NCBI RefSeq assembly: GCF_005405385.1
Contig: NZ_BJDY01000004.1
Span: 1-64,000 of the forward strand
Origin: Lactiplantibacillus mudanjiangensis
GTDB taxonomy: Bacteria; Bacillota; Bacilli; Lactobacillales; Lactobacillaceae
Length of the DNA: 64,000 bases
Direction of reading: 5' to 3'
A program made the translations under genes and the position numbers. Of this stretch, positions 33,138 through 42,704 are shown piece after piece; position 1 is the stretch's first letter, and every line of letters begins with the position of its first letter. The notes under the pieces are model-generated. The model was given only the letters and a program-made list of their open reading frames with translations. It made no database searches and was not told the DNA's origin.

Positions 33138-33155
33138 TTGGCACGTTTTTTGCAT
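33138..33155 (+). promoter_or_regulatory. Sigma-54 promoter of the second PTS pair
   Basis: TTGGCAC-N5-TTTGCAT-type element 41 bases before the IIA gene and 9 bases after the manR stop. A TGATACAC half-site (33128-33135) shared with the manL palindrome lies immediately upstream. Confidence 0.85.
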
Positions 33156-33195
33156 GAATAAAAGTAGCAGACCGGATTAAGAGAGGGGTAGCAAA

Positions 33196-33615
33196 ATGTT
33201 AGCATTTATCGTTGTGAGTCACGGCGAATTTGCCAAGGGTGTCGTGAACTCGTCATATATGATTTTTGGGCAACAACCAAAAGTAAAAACGGTGACGTTT
33301 GAATTGGATGAAGAACCAGAAGAACTATCACAAAAATTAGATGCCGCAGTGGCGACATTCGAAGATAATGATGAAATCCTATTTTTAGTAGATCTATGGG
33401 GAGGCTCACCATTTAATGCGGCAAGTCGGATCGTTGCAGAACACGCTGATCGTATGGGCCTAATCACCGGGCTTAACTTGCCAATGTTGATTGAAGCCTA
33501 TACGGTGCGTGACAAGCCGATCAATGAAGTTATCGCGCATTTGGAAGAAACGGGTAAAATCGGCATTAAGCACTTGGAACTCTTACAAGACGGTGAAGAA
33601 GCGGAGCTACTATGA
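33196..33615 (+). CDS. Mannose-family PTS IIA component (unfused)
   Basis: 139 residues, a single IIA-man domain with phospho-His in [11 protein letters not shown] and the VDLWGGSPFN motif. Resembles the IIA half of ManL but is separate from IIB. GAGAGGGG ribosome site. No IIC/IID genes follow, so this pair may act as a phospho-signalling branch to ManR or supply an outside transporter. Confidence 0.92.
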   Translation: MLAFIVVSHGEFAKGVVNSSYMIFGQQPKVKTVTFELDEEPEELSQKLDAAVATFEDNDEILFLVDLWGGSPFNAASRIVAEHADRMGLITGLNLPMLIEAYTVRDKPINEVIAHLEETGKIGIKHLELLQDGEEAELL

Positions 33616-34130
33616 CCATGGATGTGCGTCTCGCGCGAATCGATAGTCGGCTGTTACACGGCCAAGTGGCGACTGTTTGGACCAAATTTGTGGCACCAAC
33701 GCGTATTTTAGTGGTGTCAGATACAGTGGCTCAAGATGCTTTGCGCAAATTGTTGATTATTCAAGCCACACCACCGGAAGTAAAGGCTAATGTGATTACA
33801 GTTGATAAAATGATTGAGATTTATCACGATTCATTATTCGACAATATGAAACCATTGATTTTAACAGATACGCCGCAAAACATGGCCCGACTAGTGGCTG
33901 GTGGGTTAGACTTTCAGTCGGTCGGCATCAATATTGGCAGTCTGGCCTATTCAGGGGGCATGGTGATGGTCACCAATGCCATCGCGATCGGTCCCGATGA
34001 GGCCCAAGCGTTGTATCAATTACAAGCAGCGGGGTTAAAAGTTTACGCACAAAAAGTGCCAACCGATAAGCGTGTCGATGTGATGCCACTATTGGCTAAG
34101 AATGGCTTTCAAGCAACGGCTACGGATTAA
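33612..34130 (+). CDS. Mannose-family PTS IIB component (unfused)
   Basis: 172 residues, a IIB-man domain with phospho-His in [16 protein letters not shown]. Overlaps IIA by four bases (ATGA). The transcript then runs into dispersed element copy 2 and a terminator at 34582, with no membrane component. A role in sensing rather than transport is possible. Confidence 0.92.
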   Translation: MTMDVRLARIDSRLLHGQVATVWTKFVAPTRILVVSDTVAQDALRKLLIIQATPPEVKANVITVDKMIEIYHDSLFDNMKPLILTDTPQNMARLVAGGLDFQSVGINIGSLAYSGGMVMVTNAIAIGPDEAQALYQLQAAGLKVYAQKVPTDKRVDVMPLLAKNGFQATATD

Positions 34131-34131
34131 G

Positions 34132-34559
34132 CGGCCTACGCCAGCCAGTGATTCTGCCAGCTGTGGGGACCGGTTCCAGCCGAAATTCGGGCTTCCACCT
34201 CGCTTTTAAGCCTAGCCCAACCCGCTAGTCTCAAAAGTCGTCCACATCGTAAAGTCCGGTAGAATCATCCGGACTAACGATGTCTTCACAGCTGGCGCCA
34301 TCACTGGCTGCCTCCGGCTATATCATGATTCATCTTATGATGTGAGTCTATAAGTGATCATTATTTTAATTTGAGTCAAAGTTAGCCGAGAGTGAGTCCA
34401 TTCAGCGCCCAGCCGTGGGTGTCTCTTAGCGATTTATCGCTTAGAGACTAGCGCTTTTGAAACGCGGTTTTAGCGGTTCAAAACGAAGGCTGAGACCGTT
34501 TTTTGGCTCAGCCTGTCTCCCCACAGCGTTCCGGCGCAGAATGGGCGAACGGCAGGCGG
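34132..34559 (+). repeat. Dispersed structured element, copy 2
   Basis: Begins two bases after the IIB stop. Left closing helix CAGCCAGTGAT / ATCACTGGCTG; CCAGCTGTG / CACAGCTGG; hairpin ACATCGT..GTCCGG / CCGGAC..ACGATGT. Right domain: long-range helix CCATTCAGCGCC / GGCGCAGAATGG, hairpin GTCTCT..AGCGAT / ATCGCT..AGAGAC, hairpin AGGCTGAG.CC / GG.CTCAGCCT. Every stem differs from other copies yet stays paired. No gene is supported in the 34131-34742 gap. Confidence 0.88.
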
Positions 34560-34581
34560 CATTAAAAAGTAGACTAACCAT

Positions 34582-34615
34582 AACGAGTTTGAGGACAACC
34601 CTCGGCTCGTTTTTT
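34582..34615 (+). terminator. Terminator after element copy 2
   Basis: AACGAG / CTCGTT with inner AGG/CCT and TTTTT. Confidence 0.7.
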
Positions 34616-34633
34616 AGTTTGGCGAGTCAAACT
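34616..34633. promoter_or_regulatory. FabT-like dyad upstream of the fabH-acc cluster
   Basis: AGTTTG-GCGAGT-CAAACT, perfect 6+6 inverted repeat with a 6-bp spacer. It resembles operators of FabT-type fatty acid synthesis repressors (arms TTTGA/TCAAA), though the centre differs from the usual site. It lies 110 bases before fabH. Confidence 0.4.
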
Positions 34634-34742
34634 TAATGGGGAGAGTCTAAGGATTTGACTAAAATTAGCCGTCAAGCTTTGAACGCTGGGGCTTTACTGC
34701 TAAAATTAGGACAATTAGGATATTTATATTTCAGGGGGTTCG

Positions 34743-35717
34743 ATGATGACAGTTTATACCAAAATAACCGCGACGGGACAGTATGTGCCGGAACGGGTGG
34801 TGACTAACGATGAGTTAGCGACCTTGATGGATACAAACGATGAATGGATTCAAGCGCATACCGGGATTGTGACCCGGCATTATGCCATGGATCAAGAAAA
34901 CACTTCAATGTTAGCGACGCAAGTAGCACAACAATTGTTAACCAAGAGTGGCTTACGGGCAACCGACATTGATTTAATCATTGTGACAACGATTACCCCT
35001 GATGCGTTGACACCTGCCACGGCCTGTTTAGTGCAAGCCAATATTGGTGCGGACAATGCGTTTGCTTTTGACATGAGTGCGGCCTGTGCCGGCTTTACCT
35101 TTGGATTAGCAACGGCGGACAAATTTGTTCGTAGTGGGCAATATCAAAACGTGATGGTTATCAGTGCCGAAGTGAATTCAAAAATGATGGATTTTCAAGA
35201 TCGGACAGCCGCCGTTTTCTTCGGTGACGGCGCGGGTGGGGCGTTACTACAAGCCACAACTGATCCAGCTGAAAATAACATTATTGCTGAAAAGCTTCAA
35301 ACTAAAGGTGATGCGCAAGTGATCCATTCTGGTCGGGTGCAACCACTCAAAACAGTGGCGGCTACGAATTACCCACAAACGGATGCCTTTTATCAATCTG
35401 GTCGGGATGTTTTTCAGTTTGCCACAACGGTCGTTCCAGAACAAATGCGAACATTACTTCAAACGGCCGGTATTGCGCCAACTGAATTACAGTACGTCAT
35501 TTGTCATCAGGCTAACTTACGCATTATCGAAAAGATTGCGGCTAACTTAGATTTACCAATGACGGCCTTCCCACATAATGTCGAACGATTTGGAAATACG
35601 TCTTCAGCGGGCGTTGCGATGGCGCTAGCGAGTGTCTTTGATGATTTAACGGGTTCCGCGTTGTTGACTGCCTTTGGTGGTGGATTGGCGTATGGATCGA
35701 TTTTAATTAAGAAGTAG
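34743..35717 (+). CDS. fabH: 3-oxoacyl-ACP synthase III
   Basis: 324 residues. Catalytic Cys in DMSAACAGFTFG, His in VICHQANLRI and Asn in RFGNTSSAGVAMAL. Starts fatty acid synthesis by condensing an acyl-CoA primer with malonyl-ACP. Two tandem ATGs follow GGGGG; either may be used. First of a compact fabH-accB-accC-accD-accA cluster, which supplies its malonyl-CoA, but lacking the ACP and elongation genes. Confidence 0.93.
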   Translation: MMTVYTKITATGQYVPERVVTNDELATLMDTNDEWIQAHTGIVTRHYAMDQENTSMLATQVAQQLLTKSGLRATDIDLIIVTTITPDALTPATACLVQANIGADNAFAFDMSAACAGFTFGLATADKFVRSGQYQNVMVISAEVNSKMMDFQDRTAAVFFGDGAGGALLQATTDPAENNIIAEKLQTKGDAQVIHSGRVQPLKTVAATNYPQTDAFYQSGRDVFQFATTVVPEQMRTLLQTAGIAPTELQYVICHQANLRIIEKIAANLDLPMTAFPHNVERFGNTSSAGVAMALASVFDDLTGSALLTAFGGGLAYGSILIKK

Positions 35718-35730
35718 GGGTGACTAATTT

Positions 35731-36123
35731 ATGGATATTAAAGCCTTAGATCAGTTGGTTGAGAAGTATGCCAAAGAAGGCTACGGTCATATTCGGGTTA
35801 AAGCGGGTGACTTGGAGATTGAAGTGACTAAGCCACAGGCGGTTCAGTCGGCCCCGGTGATGGCACAGCCAACTGAAACAGTAGCGGCCACAGACGATGT
35901 GACGGCAATCACTAGTCCAATGGTCGGTGTCGTGCATTTGACACCTGATCTAACCGTGGGCCAAGTGGTTACTGAAGGACAAGAACTCGGTCAGATTGAA
36001 AGCATGAAGTTGTTTAATCCGTTGACGGCACCTCACGCGGGTGTGTTAACGGCCATTTTGGTCGCTGATCAAGCGGCTGTTGAGTATCAACAACCATTAT
36101 TTGAGTTACGAAAGGATCGGTAG
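35731..36123 (+). CDS. accB: Biotin carboxyl carrier protein of acetyl-CoA carboxylase
   Basis: 130 residues: helical N-terminus, Pro/Ala/Thr-rich linker (about 37-58) and a biotinyl domain. The biotin-Lys motif reads ESMKLFN instead of the usual EAMKM, still with Met-Lys. Starts 14 bases after fabH. Carries biotin between AccC and AccAD. Confidence 0.92.
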   Translation: MDIKALDQLVEKYAKEGYGHIRVKAGDLEIEVTKPQAVQSAPVMAQPTETVAATDDVTAITSPMVGVVHLTPDLTVGQVVTEGQELGQIESMKLFNPLTAPHAGVLTAILVADQAAVEYQQPLFELRKDR

Positions 36124-36125
36124 GG

Positions 36126-37445
36126 ATGTTTCACAAGCTGCTAATTGCGAATCGCGGGGAAATTGCGGTACGGATTATTAAAGCGTGCCGTCAACTGAAT
36201 ATTCAGACGGTCGCCGTCTGTTCAACGGCGGATCGGCAGGCCTGGTATACCCAATTAGCGGATGAAGTGGTTTGCATTGGCCCAGCCGCCGCGGCAGGAT
36301 CATATTTAAACGCGGAAGCGATTCTGATGGCTGCGATTAATACGCATGCCGATGCGATTCATCCAGGGTATGGTTTTTTAGCTGAAAATGCGGATTTTGC
36401 AGCGATGTGTGCCGAATGTGGGATTACTTGGATTGGTCCGAAAGCTGATCAGATTGAACTCATGGGTGATAAGTCGTTGGCTAAAGACTTTGCTCGCTCA
36501 CAAGGTGTTCCGGTACTGGCGGGGCAATCGATTCAAGGCTTGACCTGGCCCAAGATTAAACAAGCGGCGCTAGAAATGGGCTTCCCGCTTGTCTTGAAAG
36601 CGAGTCATGGTGGCGGTGGTAAAGGGATTCGGGTCATTAACGACGTGACCGCTTTACATCACCAACTGCGGATTGCCCGAGCGGAAGCAGCCGCGTCATT
36701 TTTAAACGATGCGATGTATTTAGAGCACTTTTTACCCACGGCACGTCATATTGAAGTACAGGTTTTAGGAACCGGGGTGCAGCTGTACATTTTAGGTGAT
36801 CGGGACTGTAGTTTACAGTTACATAAACAAAAAGTTCTTGAGGAAAGTCCCGCCAGTATTTTAACGGCGGCACAACGGACTGAATTGTCACAGTTGTCAC
36901 AACAATTATTAGCCGGCGCCGGTTATCAAAGTCTGGGAACGATCGAGTATTTATTTGCTAATGGCCAATTTTACTTCATGGAAATGAATACACGGTTGCA
37001 AGTCGAACATGGGGTGACCGAATTGACCACAGGAGTTGATATTGTCATTGCGCAAATTCAACAAGCTGCAGGCGTGCCGTTGTCCTTACCAGCGACCATT
37101 TTGACGCCAAAATGTACTGCAATTGAAGCCCGGATTACGGCCAGCGTTCCGATTGAACAAACCTTGATTACGGCTTTTAGTTGGCCCGAGTCAGTCCGAG
37201 TTGATACTGGCTATCGCGTTGGTGATCACTTGAGTACGATGTACGATGGCTTAATCGCCAAGCTCATGGTAACGGGGCGAGATCGCAACCAAGCGGTGCA
37301 ACGATTACAAACGGCCTTAGCAGCGGTTAAGTTAACTGGGCCGGCAACGAATTTGGCGTTTTTACAACAAACCGTGGCGCGACCAGCTTATGTGGCTGAT
37401 GATTATTCAATTCATAGTTTAGCAGAATGGGGGCAACCGTCATGA
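36126..37445 (+). CDS. accC: Biotin carboxylase subunit of acetyl-CoA carboxylase
   Basis: 439 residues, slightly short of the usual 445-455. ATP-grasp fold with N-terminal LLIANRGEIAVRI, the glycine-rich KASHGGGGKGIRV loop, MEMNTRLQVEHGVTE and the carboxylation site region. Carboxylates the biotin on AccB using ATP and bicarbonate. Starts three bases after accB stops and overlaps accD by four. Confidence 0.95.
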   Translation: MFHKLLIANRGEIAVRIIKACRQLNIQTVAVCSTADRQAWYTQLADEVVCIGPAAAAGSYLNAEAILMAAINTHADAIHPGYGFLAENADFAAMCAECGITWIGPKADQIELMGDKSLAKDFARSQGVPVLAGQSIQGLTWPKIKQAALEMGFPLVLKASHGGGGKGIRVINDVTALHHQLRIARAEAAASFLNDAMYLEHFLPTARHIEVQVLGTGVQLYILGDRDCSLQLHKQKVLEESPASILTAAQRTELSQLSQQLLAGAGYQSLGTIEYLFANGQFYFMEMNTRLQVEHGVTELTTGVDIVIAQIQQAAGVPLSLPATILTPKCTAIEARITASVPIEQTLITAFSWPESVRVDTGYRVGDHLSTMYDGLIAKLMVTGRDRNQAVQRLQTALAAVKLTGPATNLAFLQQTVARPAYVADDYSIHSLAEWGQPS

Positions 37446-38248
37446 GTCATTATCCAGCAACGGGGCAGTGGACCACGTGTCGAGTCTGTGGACGCCATGT
37501 CCATGCCCGCCAATGGGGAACCTGGCGGCAATGTCCATATTGCCAAGCGTGGCAGCGGCTAACGGCTAAACAACGTATTGATCAGTTGGTTGATGCAGAT
37601 AGCTTTGAGCCATTACCAGTGGTTGCCCGTTCACAAAATCAATTGGCTTTTCCAGGTTACGCCACTAAATTAGCACAAGCGACTGAAAAGACTGGTTTAA
37701 CTGAAGCGGTAGTTGCTGGTTGGGCAACAATTCAGACTTGGCCAGTGATGCTAATTGTAATGGATAGCCATTTCATGATGGGGACGTTGAATACGACGGT
37801 CTCAAGGCGAATTATGGCAGCTTTAAAGCAAGCACGTCAGCGTCAAGTTCCGGTCATCATGGTAACCGCGTCTGGTGGTGCCCGGATGCAAGAAGGCATT
37901 TATGCGTTAGTCGGAATGAATTTGATTTTGGCTGAGATGGCCCGATTAGCAGCGGTGCCAGTGCCGGTGATCAGTGTCTTAACTGATCCCACGATGGGTG
38001 GCGTTTCCGCTAGCTTTGCGTTTAAGGCTGATGTGGTTTTAGCGGAAGCTGGAGCCAAGATTGGGTTTGCGGGACCACGAGTGATCCAACAAACAATGCC
38101 CGTTGACTTACCAGCTGACTTTCAATCAGCAGCGAGTTTGTACGAAAATGGGGCCGTTGATGCCGTGATTGCGCGGCCAGAATTACGTGATCAACTAGGT
38201 GATATTTTAGCTAGTTATCGTTTTCAGGGGGTGTCAACACATGGATGA
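37442..38248 (+). CDS. accD: Acetyl-CoA carboxylase carboxyltransferase, beta subunit
   Basis: 268 residues from ATG in an ATGA overlap with accC. Four-Cys zinc ribbon (CRVCGR ... CPYC, residues about 13-37), then the crotonase-like transferase domain with ASGGARMQEG. Transfers the carboxyl group from biotin to acetyl-CoA with AccA. Overlaps accA by eight bases. Confidence 0.93.
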   Translation: MSHYPATGQWTTCRVCGRHVHARQWGTWRQCPYCQAWQRLTAKQRIDQLVDADSFEPLPVVARSQNQLAFPGYATKLAQATEKTGLTEAVVAGWATIQTWPVMLIVMDSHFMMGTLNTTVSRRIMAALKQARQRQVPVIMVTASGGARMQEGIYALVGMNLILAEMARLAAVPVPVISVLTDPTMGGVSASFAFKADVVLAEAGAKIGFAGPRVIQQTMPVDLPADFQSAASLYENGAVDAVIARPELRDQLGDILASYRFQGVSTHG

Positions 38249-39014
38249 ACGCTTAAAACGACTACGGGCTGCTGATCGATTGAGTGCACCTACCGTGATT
38301 CAGGCGTTGCTGCCAACTTTTGTACCATTACACGGCGATCGAGTACTAGGTGATGATGCCGCATTGACTGCTGGTTTTGGTCGAACTGCTGACCAACAGG
38401 CGCTAACGGTGCTAGGCATTGATCGTGGTCAAAACGTCAATGAACGGCGCCAAAAAAACGGTGGAGCCTTAACGGTGCCAGGTTATCGAACGGCATTACG
38501 GGTCTTAGCGCACACTGAAAAGTTTCGGATGCCGGTGGTGAGCTTGTTGAATATGCCTGGGGCCGATGCCAGTCCGCAATCAGAGGAGCATGGACAAAGC
38601 CAAGCCATTGCCGATTTAATCGCGGCAATGGGCCAATTAACCGTGCCGAATATTGTTGTTTTCTTAGGTGAGGGACATAGTGGTGGTGCGTTAGGGTTTG
38701 CCAATGCGAATCGTGTGATTATGCTGGATGACAGTTTATTCAACGTTGCGTCCCCCGAAGCAGTGGCTGCGATTCTGCATGGTCAACAAACCGTTAGTGC
38801 CGCAATTGATTTATTGCCGATGACGGCGGCTGCCTTAAAGCAGCGTGGTTTAGTTGATGTGGTGATTGATCATCGCGCGCCCGATTTAGTTGCGACGCTG
38901 AGTACCCAGATTATTGACCTGTTAGTGCCATTATTGCCAGTAATGCCGGATGCGTTGATTGCGCAACGAGAAGAAAAGTTCCAAGCATTCTTAGAACAAT
39001 GGCCGCTTAATTAA
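38241..39014 (+). CDS. accA: Acetyl-CoA carboxylase carboxyltransferase, alpha subunit
   Basis: 257 residues, the short lactobacillus form lacking the long N-terminal extension of proteobacterial AccA. Contains LNMPGADASPQSEEHGQSQAI-type core (shown in part) and GEGHSGGALGFANANRV. Last gene of the cluster; a perfect bidirectional terminator follows. Confidence 0.93.
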   Translation: MDERLKRLRAADRLSAPTVIQALLPTFVPLHGDRVLGDDAALTAGFGRTADQQALTVLGIDRGQNVNERRQKNGGALTVPGYRTALRVLAHTEKFRMPVVSLLNMPGADASPQSEEHGQSQAIADLIAAMGQLTVPNIVVFLGEGHSGGALGFANANRVIMLDDSLFNVASPEAVAAILHGQQTVSAAIDLLPMTAAALKQRGLVDVVIDHRAPDLVATLSTQIIDLLVPLLPVMPDALIAQREEKFQAFLEQWPLN

Positions 39015-39021
39015 AAATACT

Positions 39022-39067
39022 AAAAAATGCGGTATGAATTCGTTAGAGAATTCATACCGCATTTTTT
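39022..39067. terminator. Bidirectional terminator
   Basis: Twenty-base perfect arms, AAAAAATGCGG..GAATTC and complement, around GTTAGA. Serves accA and the opposing LCP gene. Confidence 0.93.
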
Positions 39068-39092
39068 AGTTTGAATAAGTTAGGTCAACGAA

Positions 39093-40241
39093 CTATTGAC
39101 CAGTTGTGGTTTGATCAGCAGTAGTCGTTTGCGTGGTATCAGTTGTCGTACTGTCAGTTGTTGAATCAGAACTTGAGCTTGAACTACTGCTACCTGTTGA
39201 AACGGAGGCGGTTTCCGAGTAATCACTAACGGTTAAATCGCTAGTGGTTAATTGGAGTTGCGTCCGAATCTTCTTTGAAATCTTCAGACGTTCACTAGCG
39301 GAAGCAACTTGGTAAGATAAACCATCAATTGTGGCATCATCACCTTGTAAGGTATATGACTTCGCATGGTGGGTCGCATTCTTGTACTTCGTATCTAAGG
39401 CAACCATATCGTTCCAAGTTAGGTCGGTCCGCATGTTGTTTGATAATTGTTTGGTAATCTTTTCAATGTTTGCAATTGAACCAAGTGAGTTTGATTGGCT
39501 AACCATCGCCATGATAATTTGACGTTGACGCTTTTGACGACCATAGTCACCTAATGGATCAGAGTAGCGCATCCGTGAGTAATCTAGGGCAGCCGCGCCG
39601 TTTAACTTGATCTTAACGCCTTTTTTAACGTTGGCGTGACCATACTTAAAGGTCAACTTAGGGGTAACGGTAACGCCACCCATAGCATTGACAATTTGTT
39701 TTAAGCCACCCATGTTAATCAGTACATAGAAATCAATTGGGACGTTCAATAATTTTTCAACGGATTTGACAGCACCACTGGCGCCACCAATCGTATAAGC
39801 TGCATTGATCTTTTCAGATTGACCGTCAATCGTGACTAACGTATCCCGCGGAATACTGGTCAAGGACATGGTTTCCTTTTTCGGATTAATCGTGCAGACG
39901 ATCATCGTGTCGGTTCGAGCTGAGAAGTTAGTCTTGGCACTCCGACCTAAAGCCCCAGTATCCGTTCCTAATAATAGAATTGAGAACGGTTTGTTCTTTT
40001 TGATCACGGCATCGACATTGCGTTCTTTTGACGTGCCGGTCGCTTGATAGGTCGTGTTCATGGTACTTTTAGCGGTATTCCAAGTTTTAATACCCCAAGC
40101 TGCGGCCCCGGCAATCCCAAATGCCAATAAAATCAATAGGGTGATTAACCACGGCCGATGCTTGTGTGGTCGCAAGTGCGGGTTCTGTTGTCGCCGACGT
40201 CGTTCACGTGGGCCCATTGGTTCATTATTATTTTGTGACAT
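39093..40241 (-). CDS. LytR-CpsA-Psr family cell wall glycopolymer ligase
   Basis: 382 residues: basic N-terminus, one membrane segment (about 29-48), LCP domain (about 90-245; LLLGTDTG, RTDTMIVCTINP, SIPRDTLV, DYSRMRYSD.LGDYGRQKRQ). Attaches teichoic acid or polysaccharide to peptidoglycan outside the cell. The C-terminal 40 residues are almost only Ser, Thr, Asp and Gln, a low-complexity tail probably in the wall. GAGGAACGG precedes ATG. Confidence 0.9.
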   Translation of the reverse strand: MSQNNNEPMGPRERRRRQQNPHLRPHKHRPWLITLLILLAFGIAGAAAWGIKTWNTAKSTMNTTYQATGTSKERNVDAVIKKNKPFSILLLGTDTGALGRSAKTNFSARTDTMIVCTINPKKETMSLTSIPRDTLVTIDGQSEKINAAYTIGGASGAVKSVEKLLNVPIDFYVLINMGGLKQIVNAMGGVTVTPKLTFKYGHANVKKGVKIKLNGAAALDYSRMRYSDPLGDYGRQKRQRQIIMAMVSQSNSLGSIANIEKITKQLSNNMRTDLTWNDMVALDTKYKNATHHAKSYTLQGDDATIDGLSYQVASASERLKISKKIRTQLQLTTSDLTVSDYSETASVSTGSSSSSSSSDSTTDSTTTDTTQTTTADQTTTGQ

Positions 40242-40527
40242 ATCCGTTCCTCGTTGTTTTATATTTCCTCTAGCCTATTCTATGCCGTTTCTGTAATTGG
40301 TGATTCAAATTAGGGCTGATTTAAGAAGATTTTAAACTCTTGCGGCAAGGTTAGTGGTCTCAAGACAGCCAAAAATTTGACATAATCAAAGAACACTATA
40401 AGTAAAATTGTTGTTTGAGTCAAACGTTTACAAAATTTTATTGGGTTCAAGCGCTCGGAAAACAGTGGTATACTTAAATAATTCTCATTAAAATTTTATT
40501 AATTCGGCAGATTGGAGGAGAAGAAGT

Positions 40528-41481
40528 TTGGCGATCTTTTTACATAGTATTCAAGGTGTTGTGATTATTATTGTCATGATTGCCTTAGGTTATCTACTCG
40601 CTTCTTGGGGTTGGTTCAGCGAAGACTCGACGAAGTTAATTGCTCGTTTGGTCACGCAAATTGCGTTACCAGCTTACATGATTTCGACGATTACCAAAGA
40701 TTTTACCGCTCAGAAATTATTAGCGACCTTACCGGGATTACGTTTTCCGGTATTAAATATGGCGATTCTCTTCGGAATATCATTCGGGGTGATGCGGGCG
40801 TTAAATATCAAGAAAAGTCATCGGGGGCTATTTGCCTCAATGTTTTTGAACTCCAATACCGTTTTTATCGGGTTGCCAGTAAATGAAGCGTTGTTTGGGA
40901 ACAGTGCGTTGCCATACGTTTTAGTGTATTACATGGCGAATACGACGATTTTCTGGACCCTAGGGGTGTACTTGATTCAACGTGATGGGCCGCAAGCAGC
41001 GCAGTTTAATTGGAAACAAACGTTGTCGAAAATTTTCTCACCACCGCTATTAGGGTTTATTATTGGGGTTATCTTGGTCTTGCTCAAGATTAAATTACCA
41101 AGCTTTTTAATGTCTGATTTCACTTATATTGGTGGGTTAACGGTGCCGTTGTCGATGATCTTTATTGGGATTTCGATGTCGAATGCCGGTTTGAGTAAGA
41201 TGCGGTTTGATCGTGATAGTATCGGGATCTTGCTTGGACGGTTTATCTTTGCGCCAGTTTTGATGACGTTAATGCTCATTCCGATGTCAATGCCACTTGA
41301 AATGAAACAAGTTTTCATCTTGCAATCAGCGATGCCCGTCATGACTAATGCGCCGGTGGTATCGAAGTTATACGGTGCCGATGCCGATTATGCGGCGATT
41401 ATGGTAACGGAAACCACGTTGCTTAGTTTGATTGTGATTCCGATCTTAATGATGATTGTCCAATTAGATTTTCTACATTAA
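40528..41481 (+). CDS. AEC family transporter (malate/auxin efflux carrier type)
   Basis: 317 residues, ten or so membrane segments, with the two inverted five-helix halves typical of the AEC family (GYLLASWGWFS, NSNTVFIGLPVNEALFG, APVVSKLYG). TTG start after GGAGGAG. In lactic acid bacteria relatives move malate or other organic acids; substrate here is unknown. The 286-base divergent gap before it has a TATACT box near 40471 and nothing else clear. Confidence 0.88.
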   Translation: MAIFLHSIQGVVIIIVMIALGYLLASWGWFSEDSTKLIARLVTQIALPAYMISTITKDFTAQKLLATLPGLRFPVLNMAILFGISFGVMRALNIKKSHRGLFASMFLNSNTVFIGLPVNEALFGNSALPYVLVYYMANTTIFWTLGVYLIQRDGPQAAQFNWKQTLSKIFSPPLLGFIIGVILVLLKIKLPSFLMSDFTYIGGLTVPLSMIFIGISMSNAGLSKMRFDRDSIGILLGRFIFAPVLMTLMLIPMSMPLEMKQVFILQSAMPVMTNAPVVSKLYGADADYAAIMVTETTLLSLIVIPILMMIVQLDFLH

Positions 41482-41482
41482 T

Positions 41483-41512
41483 TTGAAAGTCACTTGAAAA
41501 TGGTGCTATACT
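41483..41512 (+). promoter_or_regulatory. Promoter of the EamA transporter gene
   Basis: TTGAAA, 18-bp spacer, TATACT, starting immediately after the AEC stop codon. Confidence 0.65.
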
Positions 41513-41562
41513 TAACATCGTTGACTGTTTAAATTTTGGTTAAAAAAGGAAGCGAACGTTTC

Positions 41563-42591
41563 GTGAAGAAAGCATATCTTTACATTGCAATTTCCACCTT
41601 GATGTTTAGCTCAATGGAAATTGCGCTAAAGATGGCGGGCAGTGCCTTCAATCCCATTCAATTAAACTTAATTCGGTTTATGATTGGGGCCATCGTGTTG
41701 TTACCATTTGCTGTGCGGGCTTTAAAACAAACCGGCCGGAAATTAGTGGCAGCCGATTGGCGGTTATTTATGATTACCGGTTTGGCCTGTGTCATCGTTA
41801 GTATGTCGTTGTACCAATTGGCAATTACGGTGGATCAAGCCTCAACCGTTGCTGTGCTATTCAGTAGTAATCCGGTATTTGCCTTGATCTTTTCATACTT
41901 GATTCTTCACGAACGTTTAGGCCGTTCAAACTTAATTTCCGTGGTGATCTCGGTAATTGGGTTATTAATCATTGTGAATCCCACCCATTTAACCAATGGT
42001 TTAGGGTTAGTCTTAGCAATTGGGTCAGCGATTACGTTTGGCTTGTATAGTATCATTTCCCGGTATGGCTCAGTTAAACGGGGCTTAAACGGGTTAACGA
42101 TGACGTGTTTCACATTTTTCGCTGGTGCGTTTGAATTATTAATTCTCGCTTGGATCAGTAAAATTCCAGCAGTCGCTGGTGGGTTACGGGCGATTGGTTT
42201 ACGGCAATTCGCTGCTATTCCAATCTTGGTCAATGTTAACTTAAATTATTTTTGGCTATTATTCTTTATCGGTGTCTGTGTCACAGGTGGGGGCTTTGGC
42301 TTCTATTTCTTGGCAATGGAAAAAACCGATGTGTCGACGGCGTCTTTGGTGTTTTTCATCAAACCAGGGTTAGCCCCAATTTTAGCGGCATTGATCTTGC
42401 ATGAACGAATCGTGCCAGCAACGATTGTTGGGATTGTCGTTATTTTAATTGGATCAGTGGTTACCTTTGTTGGGAACCGGTTCAAGGAACGCGACAGTAC
42501 GATGGGCAAAGAAGCGCAAGCGGCTAAAGCCGAGGCGGTACGTCAGAATGTGGCGACCCATTCGAATGCGATTTCAGAACAAGAAAACTAA
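41563..42591 (+). CDS. EamA/DMT family transporter
   Basis: 342 residues with ten membrane segments in two EamA repeats (about 5-140 and 155-300) and a polar C-terminal tail. GTG start after AAAAAGGAAG; an upstream TTG is in frame but lies at the ribosome site. Exports or imports small metabolites by family; substrate unknown. A terminator follows at once. Confidence 0.88.
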   Translation: MKKAYLYIAISTLMFSSMEIALKMAGSAFNPIQLNLIRFMIGAIVLLPFAVRALKQTGRKLVAADWRLFMITGLACVIVSMSLYQLAITVDQASTVAVLFSSNPVFALIFSYLILHERLGRSNLISVVISVIGLLIIVNPTHLTNGLGLVLAIGSAITFGLYSIISRYGSVKRGLNGLTMTCFTFFAGAFELLILAWISKIPAVAGGLRAIGLRQFAAIPILVNVNLNYFWLLFFIGVCVTGGGFGFYFLAMEKTDVSTASLVFFIKPGLAPILAALILHERIVPATIVGIVVILIGSVVTFVGNRFKERDSTMGKEAQAAKAEAVRQNVATHSNAISEQEN

Positions 42592-42596
42592 GTATC

Positions 42597-42632
42597 AGGG
42601 TTGCGAGCCATGTTGGTCGTAACCCTTTTTTT
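42597..42632 (+). terminator. Terminator of the EamA transporter gene
   Basis: Stem AGGGTTGCGA / TCGTAACCCT with seven T. Confidence 0.88.
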
Positions 42633-42641
42633 ATCGGTGGC

Positions 42642-42671
42642 TTGCGTCGAGTGACCGATATCGCTTATCAT
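42642..42671 (+). promoter_or_regulatory. Promoter of the phosphoglycerate mutase gene
   Basis: TTGCGT, 18-bp spacer, TATCAT, right after the previous terminator. Confidence 0.6.
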
Positions 42672-42704
42672 AGAGCTATTGAAGGTAACGGGAGCAGAGA
42701 AAAT

